Shown here: piece after piece, positions 46,845 to 56,018 of the stretch
How the letters are laid out: every line of letters starts with the position of its first letter
Numbering within the stretch: position 1 is the first letter of the stretch
From: Burkholderiales bacterium 67-32
GTDB taxonomy: Bacteria > Pseudomonadota > Gammaproteobacteria > Burkholderiales > Burkholderiaceae_B
DNA: 64,000 bases
Direction: 5' to 3'
Assembly: GCA_001898625.1 (NCBI GenBank)
Contig: MKUP01000022.1
Span: 124,001 to 188,000 of the forward strand
Position numbers and translations under genes: made by a program
Notes under the pieces: generated by a model
Told to the model about the DNA's origin: nothing
Databases searched by the model: none
What the model saw: only the letters and a program-made list of their open reading frames with translations

Positions 46845-48098
46845 ATGAATGCACTTTTTTCCCAGGCAGAACGTCAACTCTCCGCATTACCCGTTCCCGT
46901 TCAACTCATACTGCCCGACGGCACCCGGCTGGGGGCCGACGATCCGAAAGTCGGGTTCACGCTCAAGACATTGCGTTCCGTGTCCCACCTGGTCCGGGGC
47001 CGCATCGGCCAACTGGGCGAGGACTACGTCGAGGGGCGGGTCGACATAACCGGCAAGATGCGCGATCTGATGGCGGCGGCCGCCGCCATCCTGACAGAAT
47101 CGCCGGTCGACAATTCCCAGCCCGGCTGGCTCTCGGAACTCGGGCGCAAGGCGACGTCGGTCATGCGCCACACGGTGGACCGCGACGCGCGGCAGATCCA
47201 GTTCCACTACGATCTATCCGACGATTTCTATGGCCTGTGGCAGGATCCGCGCCGCGTCTATTCATGCGCCTATTACCGCGATTCCAGCATGACGCTGGCG
47301 CAGGCGCAGGAAGCCAAGCTCGACCATATCTGCCGCAAGCTGCGGCTGCACGAAGGCGAGCGTTTCCTGGACATCGGCGCGGGATGGGGCGGCCTGCTGC
47401 TGTGGGCGGCCGAAAACTACGGCGTCGACGCCACCGGCATCACTCTGTCCAAGAACCAGCATGCGCACGTCAACCGCCTGATCGAGGAAAAGGGGCTCCA
47501 GAACCGCGTCCGGATGGTATTGCTGGATTACCGCCAACTGGAAGAAACCCGGCCGTTCGACAAAATCGCATCGGTCGGGATGTTCGAGCATGTCGGGCGC
47601 GCCCAATTGACCGCTTATTTCTCGAAAATCCGCCGGCTCCTGCGCCCGGGCGGCCTGGTGATGAACCACGGCATTACGTCCGGCGGCACCTATAACGCCC
47701 AGCTCGGCAGCGGCATGGGCGATTTCATCGAGAAGTACATATTCCCAGGCGGGGAACTGGTGCACGTCAGCAAGGTATTGGAAACGCTCAGCGACGGCGG
47801 ACTGGAGGCCGTCGACGTCGAGAATCTGCGGCCTCATTACGCGCGTACGCTCTGGGCCTGGAGCGACGGGCTGGAGGCCAGGCTGGACGAGGCCTACCGG
47901 ATATTGCCGGACGAGCAGGGCGCCAAATCCATCCGTGCCTACCGGCTGTATCTGGCCGGCTGTGCGATGGCGTTCGAGCAGGGATGGATTTCGCTGAACC
48001 AGGTGCTGTGCCAGCGCCAGGGCGTGTTCGATGAAAACCAGCTCGACGAGCCCCCGGGCCAGGCCTATCCGTTCCGCCGGGACTACATCTATCGCTGA
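46845..48098 (+). CDS. cfa: Cyclopropane-fatty-acyl-phospholipid synthase
   Basis: 417 aa. N-terminal domain with VGFTLKTLRSVSHLVRG, then the SAM-binding core FLDIGAGWGGLLLWAAENYGVDATGITLSKNQ and the cis-unsaturated-acyl pocket FEHVGRAQLTAYF. Converts membrane phospholipid double bonds to cyclopropanes using SAM. ATG at 46845 fits the family start better than the GTG at 46824. Ends in a perfect hairpin. Confidence 0.95.
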   Translation: MNALFSQAERQLSALPVPVQLILPDGTRLGADDPKVGFTLKTLRSVSHLVRGRIGQLGEDYVEGRVDITGKMRDLMAAAAAILTESPVDNSQPGWLSELGRKATSVMRHTVDRDARQIQFHYDLSDDFYGLWQDPRRVYSCAYYRDSSMTLAQAQEAKLDHICRKLRLHEGERFLDIGAGWGGLLLWAAENYGVDATGITLSKNQHAHVNRLIEEKGLQNRVRMVLLDYRQLEETRPFDKIASVGMFEHVGRAQLTAYFSKIRRLLRPGGLVMNHGITSGGTYNAQLGSGMGDFIEKYIFPGGELVHVSKVLETLSDGGLEAVDVENLRPHYARTLWAWSDGLEARLDEAYRILPDEQGAKSIRAYRLYLAGCAMAFEQGWISLNQVLCQRQGVFDENQLDEPPGQAYPFRRDYIYR

Positions 48099-48120
48099 TC
48101 CGCTTCGCGACCCGCAAACA

Positions 48121-48146
48121 ACGAGCCCCGCCTAGGCGGGGCTCGT
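48121..48146. terminator. Perfect hairpin terminator after cfa
   Basis: ACGAGCCCCGCC / GGCGGGGCTCGT with TA between, a 12-bp perfect stem, followed by GCGTTTC. It lies between convergent cfa and the metalloprotease gene. Confidence 0.75.
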
Positions 48147-48174
48147 GCGTTTCAGCAAGGCGTACGCGCGGCGC

Positions 48175-49026
48175 TCAGAGCGATGCGGCGGAGAACGTAT
48201 CGCAATTGCCGGGGTTGCCGGTTTCCAGGCCGCGCTTGAACCAGCGCACGCGCTGGGCCGAGGTGCCGTGCGTGAAGGCGTCCGGCACCACGTAGCCCTG
48301 GGCTTCCTTCTGCAGGCGGTCGTCGCCGATGGCCGAGGCGGCGTTCAGGGCCGCCTCGACGTCGCCGGGTTCCAGGATCTGCCGGGCGCGATTGGCGTGA
48401 TAGGCCCAGACGCCGGCGTAGCAGTCGGCCTGGAGTTCCATCCGTACCGACAATTGGTTGGCCTCGACCTGGCCGGAGCGCCGCTGCTGGCGATTGACCT
48501 TGTCGGCCGTGCCCAGAAGGTTCTGGACATGGTGTCCGATCTCGTGGGCGATCACGTAGGCGCGGGCGAAGTCGCCGGGGGCGTTCAGGCGGCGCTGCAT
48601 TTCCTCGAAAAAGCTCATGTCGAGGTAGACGCGGGCATCGCCGGGACAGTAGAACGGCCCCATGGCCGCCTGGCCGGTGCCGCAGGCGGTGTTGGTGGCG
48701 CCCGAATACAGCACCAGCTTGGGGTCGGTATAGCGGCTGCCGGACGCGGTGAAGATCTGGCTCCAGGTGTCCTCGGTGTCGGCCAGCACCTTCGAGACGA
48801 ACTGGGCCTGCTTGTCGTCGGCCGGCGGAGGGCCCGACGTTTCCTGGGCCGACTGGCCGGGACCGGACGCCAGGTCCAGCACCACCGAGGGGTCGACGCC
48901 GAAGTACATGGCGACCAGCGCCAGCACCACCGCGCCTATGCCCAGTGAACCGCGGCCCGCCAGGCGGGGGCCGCCGCCGCGCCGGTCTTCGATGTTGCTG
49001 CTTTCTCGGCCATTGTCCAGACGCAT
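48175..49026 (-). CDS. YpfJ family neutral zinc metallopeptidase
   Basis: 283 aa. One membrane anchor (about residues 22-45) and a periplasmic or soluble domain with HEIGHHVQNLLGTADKVN, a zinc HExxH site (YpfJ/KPN_02809 family), ADCYAGVW (third-ligand region) and QQRRSGQ. Substrate unknown; ygfJ homologues are coupled to phosphate/envelope stress. ATG at 49026 chosen; an upstream one at 49065 would add a basic stretch. Confidence 0.88.
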   Translation of the reverse strand: MRLDNGRESSNIEDRRGGGPRLAGRGSLGIGAVVLALVAMYFGVDPSVVLDLASGPGQSAQETSGPPPADDKQAQFVSKVLADTEDTWSQIFTASGSRYTDPKLVLYSGATNTACGTGQAAMGPFYCPGDARVYLDMSFFEEMQRRLNAPGDFARAYVIAHEIGHHVQNLLGTADKVNRQQRRSGQVEANQLSVRMELQADCYAGVWAYHANRARQILEPGDVEAALNAASAIGDDRLQKEAQGYVVPDAFTHGTSAQRVRWFKRGLETGNPGNCDTFSAASL

Positions 49027-49511
49027 GGGGCTTCCTCTGTCGTTCGATGCGGTGCGCGGGCGCACGGCCAGACTATAAACCGATCCGGTCCGGCGCGGCC
49101 GCGCGCCGGGAGGGCCGTAGAGGGGGCGAGGTGTTGTTTATGCCGCAACGATGGTGGAGCAAAATCGCAAAAGGCCCAGCAGTTGGCCGCAAAAGTGTGG
49201 GAGCATTTCCCCTCGGGAGCGCATGCTGCGCCGGGCGCGATGCAAGTCGGTAAAAGCCCTAGTCACGCCAGGGGTTAATGCCCACTTGACATATTCTGGC
49301 GCTCAACTGACGAAACAAAAAAATTCGTTCTTTTTATACAAACATCCATGAATGTTTGTATATAATCGCCTGCTTCATGATGTCCGCAATGTCTTCCCGT
49401 CCGCACCCGGCGCGCGCCAGGCCGCCGGACGCGCAAGGCTTTCGTCATCCCGGGATTTCGACTACGTTTCGGCTTCATCCGTGCCGCGACGTCTATGCCT
49501 AGAGGAATGCT
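49027..49511. other. Intergenic region upstream of the RND operon
   Basis: 485 bp. The first 300 bp show no clear ORF or RNA gene. TTGACA at 49286-49291 is a possible -35 box. The region 49320-49375 carries an A/T-rich stretch with the TetR-type operator, then TATAAT at 49361-49366, which suggests the main promoter for the pump lies at the operator. From 49376 to 49511 is a 5' leader of about 135 bp. Confidence 0.6.
49335..49366. promoter_or_regulatory. TtgR/AcrR-type operator overlapping the RND promoter
   Basis: 28-bp palindrome TATACAAACAT-CCATGA-ATGTTTGTATA at 49335-49362 with one mismatched pair. Core ACATCCATGAATGT equals the operator before the tetR gene except one base, and resembles the published P. 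putida TtgR operator. TATAAT overlaps its right edge, so repressor binding should block RNA polymerase. Confidence 0.85.
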
Positions 49512-50720
49512 ATGCAACGCAAAAGACGCTCACCTTATCTGCTAGGCGCGGTATCGCTGGCGACCCTGCTCGCGCTGTCGGCTTGCGGCAAAGGAAACGG
49601 TGGCGCGCAGCAGGGCGCGGGAGCGCCTCCTCCGATGGAGATCGGCACCGTCACCGTTACGCCGACCAAGGAAGTCATCGTCAACGAACTGCCCGGACGC
49701 CTGGAAGCGACCCGCATCGCCGAGGTCCGGGCGCGCGTGGCGGGCATCGTGCTCCAGCGTGTGTTCCGCGAAGGCAGCGACGTCAAGGCGGGCCAACTGC
49801 TGTTCAAGATCGACCCGGCGCCTTTCCAGGCCGACTACAACAGCGCCAAGGCCAACCTCGAGCGCGACGAAGCCAACCTGTACCAGGCCCGCATGCTGGC
49901 CGAACGCTATGAGCCGCTGGTGAAGGCGAACGCGGTCAGCAAGCAGGAGTACGACAACGCCGTCGCATCGTACAAGCAGGCGCAGGCGGCCGTGTCGGCC
50001 ACCAAGGCCGCGCTGGACCGGGCCAAGCTCAGCCTGGACTACGCCACCGTCACGGCCCCGATCTCCGGCCGCATCGGCCGCGCGCTGGTCACGGAAGGCG
50101 CGCTGGTCGGCCAGGGCGAGGTCACGCCGCTGGCGGTCATCCAGCGCCTGGATCCGGTCTACGCCAACTTCACGCAGTCCGTGGCGCAGCTGAGCCAGCT
50201 GCGCTCGGCCTTCGACAGCGGCAAGATCAAGCAGGTCGCGCCGAACGAAGCACGCGTGTCGCTGGTGCTGGACGATGGCTCGCGCTATCCGCTGACCGGC
50301 AAGCTGCTGTTCTCGGACGTCACGGTCGACCAGAGCACCGGCCAGGTCACGCTGCGCGCCGAGTTTCCGAACCCGAACAACGTCCTGCTGCCCGGGATGT
50401 ACGTGCGGGTGCGGGTCGAGCAGGGCATCGACGAAGCGGCGCTGACCGTGCCGCAGCAGGCCGTGCAGCGCGGCGCCAACGGCGATGCGTCGGTCTACGT
50501 GGTCGGCGCCGAGGACAAGATCGAGCCGCGCCAGGTCAAGACGGGTGCCGCCGTGGGCGATCGCTGGATCATCACCCAGGGCTTGAAGCCCAACGACGTG
50601 GTCATCGTCGAAGGCTTCCAGAAGGTGCGTCCGGGCGCGCAGGTCAAGCCCGTCCCCTGGAAGCCCGCGGCCGAGCCCGCGCCGGCGCAGCCGGCTGGCC
50701 AGCAAGGCAGCAAGTCGTGA
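49512..50720 (+). CDS. RND efflux periplasmic adaptor (AcrA/MexA-like)
   Basis: 402 aa. Lipobox LALSACGKG (Cys about 22), the lipoyl half-motif EVRARVAGIVLQRVFREGSDVKAGQLLF and the alpha-hairpin region (about 90-160) plus beta-barrel. It links the AcrB-type pump to the outer-membrane factor. First of the three genes of the pump operon; start ATG with AGGAATGCT upstream. Confidence 0.93.
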   Translation: MQRKRRSPYLLGAVSLATLLALSACGKGNGGAQQGAGAPPPMEIGTVTVTPTKEVIVNELPGRLEATRIAEVRARVAGIVLQRVFREGSDVKAGQLLFKIDPAPFQADYNSAKANLERDEANLYQARMLAERYEPLVKANAVSKQEYDNAVASYKQAQAAVSATKAALDRAKLSLDYATVTAPISGRIGRALVTEGALVGQGEVTPLAVIQRLDPVYANFTQSVAQLSQLRSAFDSGKIKQVAPNEARVSLVLDDGSRYPLTGKLLFSDVTVDQSTGQVTLRAEFPNPNNVLLPGMYVRVRVEQGIDEAALTVPQQAVQRGANGDASVYVVGAEDKIEPRQVKTGAAVGDRWIITQGLKPNDVVIVEGFQKVRPGAQVKPVPWKPAAEPAPAQPAGQQGSKS

Positions 50721-50871
50721 TTGGTACCGTGCCCGGCGCGCAATCCGCCCCGGGTACGCGGGCCGGTGAAGACCGGTCCGGTCGAGACGCAGGCAGGGCG
50801 AACCCGGCTTCGTCAAGATCGAGCCGGGTCCTGTCGGGCCGCCCGAAGCATCTCTAAGAGAGTCACCAGAC

Positions 50872-53800
50872 ATGTCGCAATTTTTCATTAGCAGGCCGAT
50901 TTTTGCCTGGGTGGTCGCGCTGTTCATCATCCTGGCAGGCGTCCTGGCCATTCCCAACCTGCCGGTGTCGCAGTACCCGGCGGTGGCGCCTCCGGTCATC
51001 TCGGTGTCGGCCACCTATCCCGGCGCGTCCGCCGAAACGGTGGCGCAGTCGATCACCAGCCTGATCGAGGACGAGCTCAACGGCGCCCAGGGCATGCTGT
51101 ATTTCGAGTCGCAGAGCAACTTTGGCCGCGCCGAAATCGACATCACCTTTGCGCCGGGCGTCGATCCCGACCTGGCCGCGGTGGATGTGCAGAACCGCAT
51201 CAAGCGGGTCGAGTCCCGCCTGCCGCAGTCCGTGCTGCAACAAGGGCTGCGGGTGGAGAAGGCCAGCACCAACTTCCTGCTGGTGCTGACCCTGTCCTCC
51301 GAAAGCGGCAGTACCGATGCCGTGGGCCTGGGCGATTACCTGACCCGGAACGTGCTGAGCGAAATCCGCCGTATCCCGGGTGTGGGCCGGGCGCAGTTGT
51401 TCGCCTCGCAGCGGGGCATGCGCATCTGGATCGACCCGGCCAAGCTGGTGGGCTTCAAGCTGTCCGCGGCGGACGTCAATGCCGCGATCGCGAGCCAGAA
51501 CGTGCAACTGCCGGCGGGCGCCATCGGCGACCAGCCCAACCTGCCGGACCAGCAGATCACCGCGACCATCTCGGTGCGCGGCCAGTTGGCCACGCCCGAG
51601 GAGTTCGGCAACATCGTGCTGCGCGCGAATCCGGACGGCTCGTCCGTGCGCCTGCGCGACGTCGCGCGCATCGAGGTCGGCGCCGAGTCCTACGCGTTCT
51701 CGTCGCGCCTGAACGGCAAGCCGACCGCCGCCGTGGCGGTGCAGTTGGCGCCGGGTGCCAACGCGCTGTCGGCGGCCGAGGGCGTCAAGGCCAAGATGGC
51801 TGAACTGTCGGCCTATTTCCCCGCCGACTACAAGTACGACATCCCCTACGACACCTCGCCCTTCGTGAAGGCGTCGATCGAGAAAGTGCTCCATACCCTG
51901 GTCGAGGCCATGGTGCTGGTGTTCCTGGTGATGTTCCTGTTCCTGCAGAACTTCCGCTACACGCTGATTCCGTCCATCGTGGTGCCGATCTGCCTGATGG
52001 GGTCGTTTGCGTGCATGCTGATCGCCGGGTTCTCGATCAACGTGCTGACCATGTTCGGCATGGTGCTGGTGATCGGTATCCTGGTGGACGATGCCATCGT
52101 GGTGGTGGAGAACGTCGAGCGGATCATGGTCGAGGAAGGGCTGCCGCCCAAGGAGGCCACCCGCAAGGCCATGGGCCAGATCAGCGGCGCCATCATCGGC
52201 ATCACGCTGGTGCTGACGGCCGTGTTCCTGCCGCTCGCCTTCATGAGCGGGTCGGTGGGGGTGATCTACCGGCAGTTCTCGCTGGCCATGGCCACGTCCA
52301 TCCTGTTCTCGGGCTTCCTCGCGCTGTCCTTGACGCCGGCACTGTGCGCCACGCTGCTCAAACCCATCCCCAAGGGCGCGCACGACGAGAAGAAGGGCTT
52401 CTTCGGCTGGTTCAACCGCAGCTTCAACCGCACCGCCGACCGCTACCAGAACTGGGTGGGACGCCTGCTGGCCAAGACCGGACGCTACATGGTCATCTAC
52501 GCGGCGATCCTGGCGGTGATGGCCTATACCTTCCTGCGCCTGCCGTCGTCGTTCCTGCCGGCGGAAGACCAGGGCTACGTGATCACCGACATCCAGACGC
52601 CCCCGGGCGCCTCGGTCAACCGCACCAGCGAGGCGGTCGATGTGATGGAAGCGCACTATGCCGCGCGGCCTTCGGTGAAATCCATCATCACGATCCTGGG
52701 CTTCAGCTTCTCGGGCATGGGCCAGAACGCGGCGCTGTCGTTCGCCACGCTCAAGGACTGGTCCGAGCGCGGCGCGGACGAATCGGCACAGGCCGAGGCC
52801 GCGCGCGCCAACGGCAGCTTCTTCGCGCGCATCAAGGACGCCATGGTGTTCTCGATCGTGCCGCCGGCCATTCCCGAACTGGGCAACGCGACCGGCTTCA
52901 CGTTCCGCCTGCAGGACCGGGGCGGACTGGGCCACAACGCGCTGCGCGACGCCCGCGACCAGTTGCTGGGCGCCGTCGCCAAGAGCTCCGTGATCGCGTA
53001 CGCCCGTGTCGAAGGCCTGGAAGACGCGCCCGAACTGCGCCTGCTGATCGATCGCGAAAAGGCCAACGCCCTGGGCGTGTCGTTCGATTCCATCCGTTCG
53101 TCGCTGTCCACGTCGGTGGGCTCGGCCGTGGTGAACGACTTCATCAACGCCGGCCGCGTCCAGCGCGTGGTCGTGCAGGCCGAGGCCAGGGACCGCATGT
53201 CGCCTGACGACCTGCTGCGCCTGTATGCCGCCAACTCGAGCGGGGGCCTGGTGCCGTTCTCGGCCTTCGCCTCGTCCGAGTGGGCCAAGGGTCCGGTGCA
53301 GGTGATCCGCTACAACGGCTATCCCGCCTACAAGATCTCGGGCGACGCCAAGCCGGGCTTCAGTACCGGCGAGGCCATGAGCGAGATGGAGCGCCTGGTG
53401 CGCGAACTGCCCCCGGGCATCGGCTACGAGTGGACCGGCCAGTCGCTGCAGGAGCGTGTGTCGGGTGCCCAGGTGCCCATCCTGCTGACGCTGTCGCTGC
53501 TGGTGGTGTTCCTGGTGCTGGCAGCGCTGTATGAAAGCTGGTCCATCCCGTTCTCGGTGATCCTGGTGGTGCCGCTGGGGATCCTGGGCGCGGTGCTGGC
53601 GGTGACGATGGTGGGCATGCCCAACGACGTATTCTTCAAGGTGGGCCTGATCACCATCATCGGCCTGTCGGCCAAGAACGCGATCCTGATCGTGGAGTTC
53701 GCCAAGGACCTCTATGCCGAAGGCAAGGGCCTGGCCGAGGCCACGATCGAGGCGGCGCGCCTGCGCTTCCGTCCCATCATCATGACGTCGCTGGCGTTCA

Positions 53801-54054
53801 TCCTGGGCGTACTGCCGCTGGCCATCGCCACCGGCGCGAGTTCGGGCGCGCAGCGCGCCATCGGTACCGGCGTGATGGGCGGCATGATCTCCGCCACGTT
53901 GCTGGCCGTGTTCCTGGTGCCCGTGTTCTTCGTGGTGGTGCTGAGGCTGTTCAAGACCAAGCCCGAATCGCTGCATATCATGGGACACCATGACGACGAG
54001 CCGAACAAGGGCGATGCCGGCGCGGCGGGAACGGTCAAGCATGAAGGAAACTGA
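50872..54054 (+). CDS. RND multidrug efflux pump, AcrB/MexB-like
   Basis: 1060 aa, full length for HAE1 RND pumps, about 12 membrane segments. The proton-relay aspartates are in MVLVIGILVDDAIVVVENVERIMVEEG (near residue 405), and the periplasmic porter domain includes QLFASQRGMRIWIDPAKLVG. Drugs, dyes or bile-like compounds are likely substrates. It lies 151 bp after the adaptor gene and ends just before the oprM-type gene. Confidence 0.97.
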   Translation: MSQFFISRPIFAWVVALFIILAGVLAIPNLPVSQYPAVAPPVISVSATYPGASAETVAQSITSLIEDELNGAQGMLYFESQSNFGRAEIDITFAPGVDPDLAAVDVQNRIKRVESRLPQSVLQQGLRVEKASTNFLLVLTLSSESGSTDAVGLGDYLTRNVLSEIRRIPGVGRAQLFASQRGMRIWIDPAKLVGFKLSAADVNAAIASQNVQLPAGAIGDQPNLPDQQITATISVRGQLATPEEFGNIVLRANPDGSSVRLRDVARIEVGAESYAFSSRLNGKPTAAVAVQLAPGANALSAAEGVKAKMAELSAYFPADYKYDIPYDTSPFVKASIEKVLHTLVEAMVLVFLVMFLFLQNFRYTLIPSIVVPICLMGSFACMLIAGFSINVLTMFGMVLVIGILVDDAIVVVENVERIMVEEGLPPKEATRKAMGQISGAIIGITLVLTAVFLPLAFMSGSVGVIYRQFSLAMATSILFSGFLALSLTPALCATLLKPIPKGAHDEKKGFFGWFNRSFNRTADRYQNWVGRLLAKTGRYMVIYAAILAVMAYTFLRLPSSFLPAEDQGYVITDIQTPPGASVNRTSEAVDVMEAHYAARPSVKSIITILGFSFSGMGQNAALSFATLKDWSERGADESAQAEAARANGSFFARIKDAMVFSIVPPAIPELGNATGFTFRLQDRGGLGHNALRDARDQLLGAVAKSSVIAYARVEGLEDAPELRLLIDREKANALGVSFDSIRSSLSTSVGSAVVNDFINAGRVQRVVVQAEARDRMSPDDLLRLYAANSSGGLVPFSAFASSEWAKGPVQVIRYNGYPAYKISGDAKPGFSTGEAMSEMERLVRELPPGIGYEWTGQSLQERVSGAQVPILLTLSLLVVFLVLAALYESWSIPFSVILVVPLGILGAVLAVTMVGMPNDVFFKVGLITIIGLSAKNAILIVEFAKDLYAEGKGLAEATIEAARLRFRPIIMTSLAFILGVLPLAIATGASSGAQRAIGTGVMGGMISATLLAVFLVPVFFVVVLRLFKTKPESLHIMGHHDDEPNKGDAGAAGTVKHEGN

Positions 54055-54055
54055 T

Positions 54056-55510
54056 ATGAAACGACCCGCACACTCACTCGTGGCGGTGGCCGTCGCCGCC
54101 CTGTTGGGGGGATGCTCGCTGATCCCGACCTATGAGCGCCCGGCGGCGCCGGTGGAGGCGGATTTCTCCGCCCACGGCGCCGCGCCGGCCGGCGCGCAGC
54201 CGGCCACGGCCGACATCGGCTGGCGCCAGTTCTTTGGCGACGAACGCCTGCAACGGCTGATCGCGCTGTCGCTGGAAAACAACCGTGATCTGCGCGTGGC
54301 GGTGCTGAACATCGAGGCGGCCCGGGCCCAGTACGGCGTGACGCGCGCCGACCAGTTTCCCGGCGTCAATGCCAACGCGAACGGCACGCGCCAGCGCACG
54401 CCGGGCGACCTGTCGTATTCCGGCCGCTCCACCATAGGTAGCCAGTACCAGGTCAACCTGGGCGTGACCGCGTTCGAACTGGACCTGTTCGGCCGCGTCC
54501 GCAGCCTGAGCCAGGCGGCGCTGGCGCAGTACCTGGCCAGCGAGGAAACCCGGCGCAGCACGCAGATCAGCCTGGTGGCCCAACTGGCCAATGCCTACCT
54601 GAACGAGCGCTCCAGCGACGAGCTGCTGGCGCTGGCGCAGCGTACGCTGAAGACCCGGCAGGACTCGTACGGCCTGATCAAGCTGCGCTATGACGCCGGC
54701 GCGGCGTCCGAGCTGGAGCTCCAGCAGGCTGAGTCGCTGGTTCAGAGCGCCTTGTCCGAGCAGGCCATCGCCGAGCGCAACCGCGCCCAGGCGACCAATG
54801 CCATGGTGTTGCTGGTCGGCCAGCCCTTGCCCGCCGACCTGCCGGCACCGCGGCCGTTGAGCGAGCAGGCCCTGCTGGCCGACGTGCCGGTGGGCCTGTC
54901 GTCCGACCTGATCGAGCGCCGGCCCGACATCCGTTCGGCCGAGCAGCAACTGCGCAGCACCAATGCCAGCATCGGCGCCGCTCGCGCCGCGTTCTTCCCG
55001 AGGATTTCGCTGACCGGTGCGTTCGGCACCGCCAGCAGCCAGTTGTCCGGGCTGTTCGACAGCGGTTCGCTGGCCTGGAGCTTCGCGCCCCAGATCAGTC
55101 TGCCCATCTTCGACGGTGGCCGTAACCGGGCCAATCTCGACCTGGCCGAAGTTCGCAAGAACGTCGCGGTGGCCCAGTACGAGAAGACGATACAGACGGC
55201 GTTCCGGGAAGTGGCGGACGCGCTCGACGCCAAGGGGACCTACGACCGGCAGATTCAGTCGCAGCAGACGCTGGTGGATGCGTCCCGCCGCAGCCTGGAG
55301 TTGTCCGACATGCGGTATCGCAACGGGGTCGACAGCTACCTGCAACTGCTGGATTCGCAGCGGGCGCTGTTCACCGCCGAGCAGAGCCTGTTGCAGGCGC
55401 GCACTCAGCGCCTGAACAACCTGGTGGGCTTGTACAAGTCGCTGGGTGGCGGTTGGGAAGAGAACACGGTGGCTGCCAAGGCGGCGGCGCCAACCTCTAC
55501 CGTGCAATGA
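54056..55510 (+). CDS. RND outer-membrane factor lipoprotein (OprM-like)
   Basis: 484 aa. Lipobox LLGGCSLIP (Cys about 20), then the TolC-type structure with GWRQFFGDERLQRLIALSLENN and the second repeat PVGLSSDLIERRPDIRSAEQQL. Completes the RND tripartite pump. ATG at 54056 is 1 bp after the acrB stop; the frame extends upstream inside acrB without significance. Confidence 0.95.
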   Translation: MKRPAHSLVAVAVAALLGGCSLIPTYERPAAPVEADFSAHGAAPAGAQPATADIGWRQFFGDERLQRLIALSLENNRDLRVAVLNIEAARAQYGVTRADQFPGVNANANGTRQRTPGDLSYSGRSTIGSQYQVNLGVTAFELDLFGRVRSLSQAALAQYLASEETRRSTQISLVAQLANAYLNERSSDELLALAQRTLKTRQDSYGLIKLRYDAGAASELELQQAESLVQSALSEQAIAERNRAQATNAMVLLVGQPLPADLPAPRPLSEQALLADVPVGLSSDLIERRPDIRSAEQQLRSTNASIGAARAAFFPRISLTGAFGTASSQLSGLFDSGSLAWSFAPQISLPIFDGGRNRANLDLAEVRKNVAVAQYEKTIQTAFREVADALDAKGTYDRQIQSQQTLVDASRRSLELSDMRYRNGVDSYLQLLDSQRALFTAEQSLLQARTQRLNNLVGLYKSLGGGWEENTVAAKAAAPTSTVQ

Positions 55511-55514
55511 AAAA

Positions 55515-55543
55515 ACAAGGGGCGCTTCGGCGCCCCTTGTCAT
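55515..55543 (+). terminator. Terminator of the RND operon
   Basis: 11-bp stem ACAAGGGGCGC / GCGCCCCTTGT with a TTCG tetraloop, five bases after the stop codon, followed by CATT; a UUCG-capped terminator-like hairpin. Confidence 0.85.
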
Positions 55544-55596
55544 TCATCCCCCAGTCAGTCGTTTTCTTCATGGCCGATGCCTTGTCCCAATAAACA

Positions 55597-55627
55597 AAGG
55601 GCGTCTCCCGCTGGCGGGGACGCCCTT
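55597..55627 (-). terminator. Hairpin terminator for the small minus-strand gene
   Basis: AAGGGCGTC-TCCCGC...GCGGGG-ACGCCCTT with a short loop; read on the minus strand the stem is followed by TGTTTATTG. It lies 24 bp after the stop of the small gene at 55651. Confidence 0.75.
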
Positions 55628-55650
55628 GCCGAGGCACCGCATGGCGGCGA

Positions 55651-55842
55651 TCAGCCGTTGACGTACTGGACGTTGTAGCGGCGAGCGTTAGCCTTCAGGT
55701 CGGCGAACAGGTTCAGGACCTGGGTGGCCGCGGCGCGCAGGGTTTCGAACGGGCGGGGCTGTTCGAGTTCGTTGGCCAGCTCGCCACGGATCAGTTCGCG
55801 CTCGAGCGTGTCGGTCAACTTGCTGTCTTGAACGTATTTCAT
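55651..55842 (-). CDS. Small hypothetical protein (63 aa)
   Basis: MKYVQDSKLTDTLERELIRGELANELEQPRPFETLRAAATQVLNLFADLKANARRYNVQYVNG. Predicted helical, acidic-basic mixed, no signal peptide or membrane segment. GGA and a weak site lie before the ATG. It has its own terminator and a conserved-looking promoter with a repeated motif, so it is likely a real gene of unknown function. Confidence 0.6.
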   Translation of the reverse strand: MKYVQDSKLTDTLERELIRGELANELEQPRPFETLRAAATQVLNLFADLKANARRYNVQYVNG

Positions 55843-55864
55843 GGCTGTATCCTTTACAGTGGTT

Positions 55865-55887
55865 GCCTAGGTGTTAGTGCCTAGGTG
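55865..55887. repeat. Direct repeat of GCCTAGGTG in the small gene's leader
   Basis: GCCTAGGTG at 55865-55873 and again at 55879-55887, 14 bp apart (about 1.3 helical turns). Each contains the palindrome CCTAGG. They lie between the start codon of the small gene and an AT-rich CCTATATTAGGG stretch that may be its -10, so they may be an operator or a 5' leader element. Confidence 0.5.
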
Positions 55888-56018
55888 ATAACCCTATATT
55901 AGGGGAAACCCCAGGATAAGGCAAGCCCTTGTCGCATCGCAGCATGAATGAGGGGCAAGTGTTGCTGTCCAGCCTCATTTTTGATGCTTATGAATCACAT
56001 TACGGGAAAAAACAAAGC

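Noticed and set aside
50863..54042. Very long open frame antisense to the RND pump gene
   Set aside because: High-GC third-position bias leaves antisense frames open; the translation is His/Arg/Gln-rich low complexity, and the sense frame has full RND motifs.
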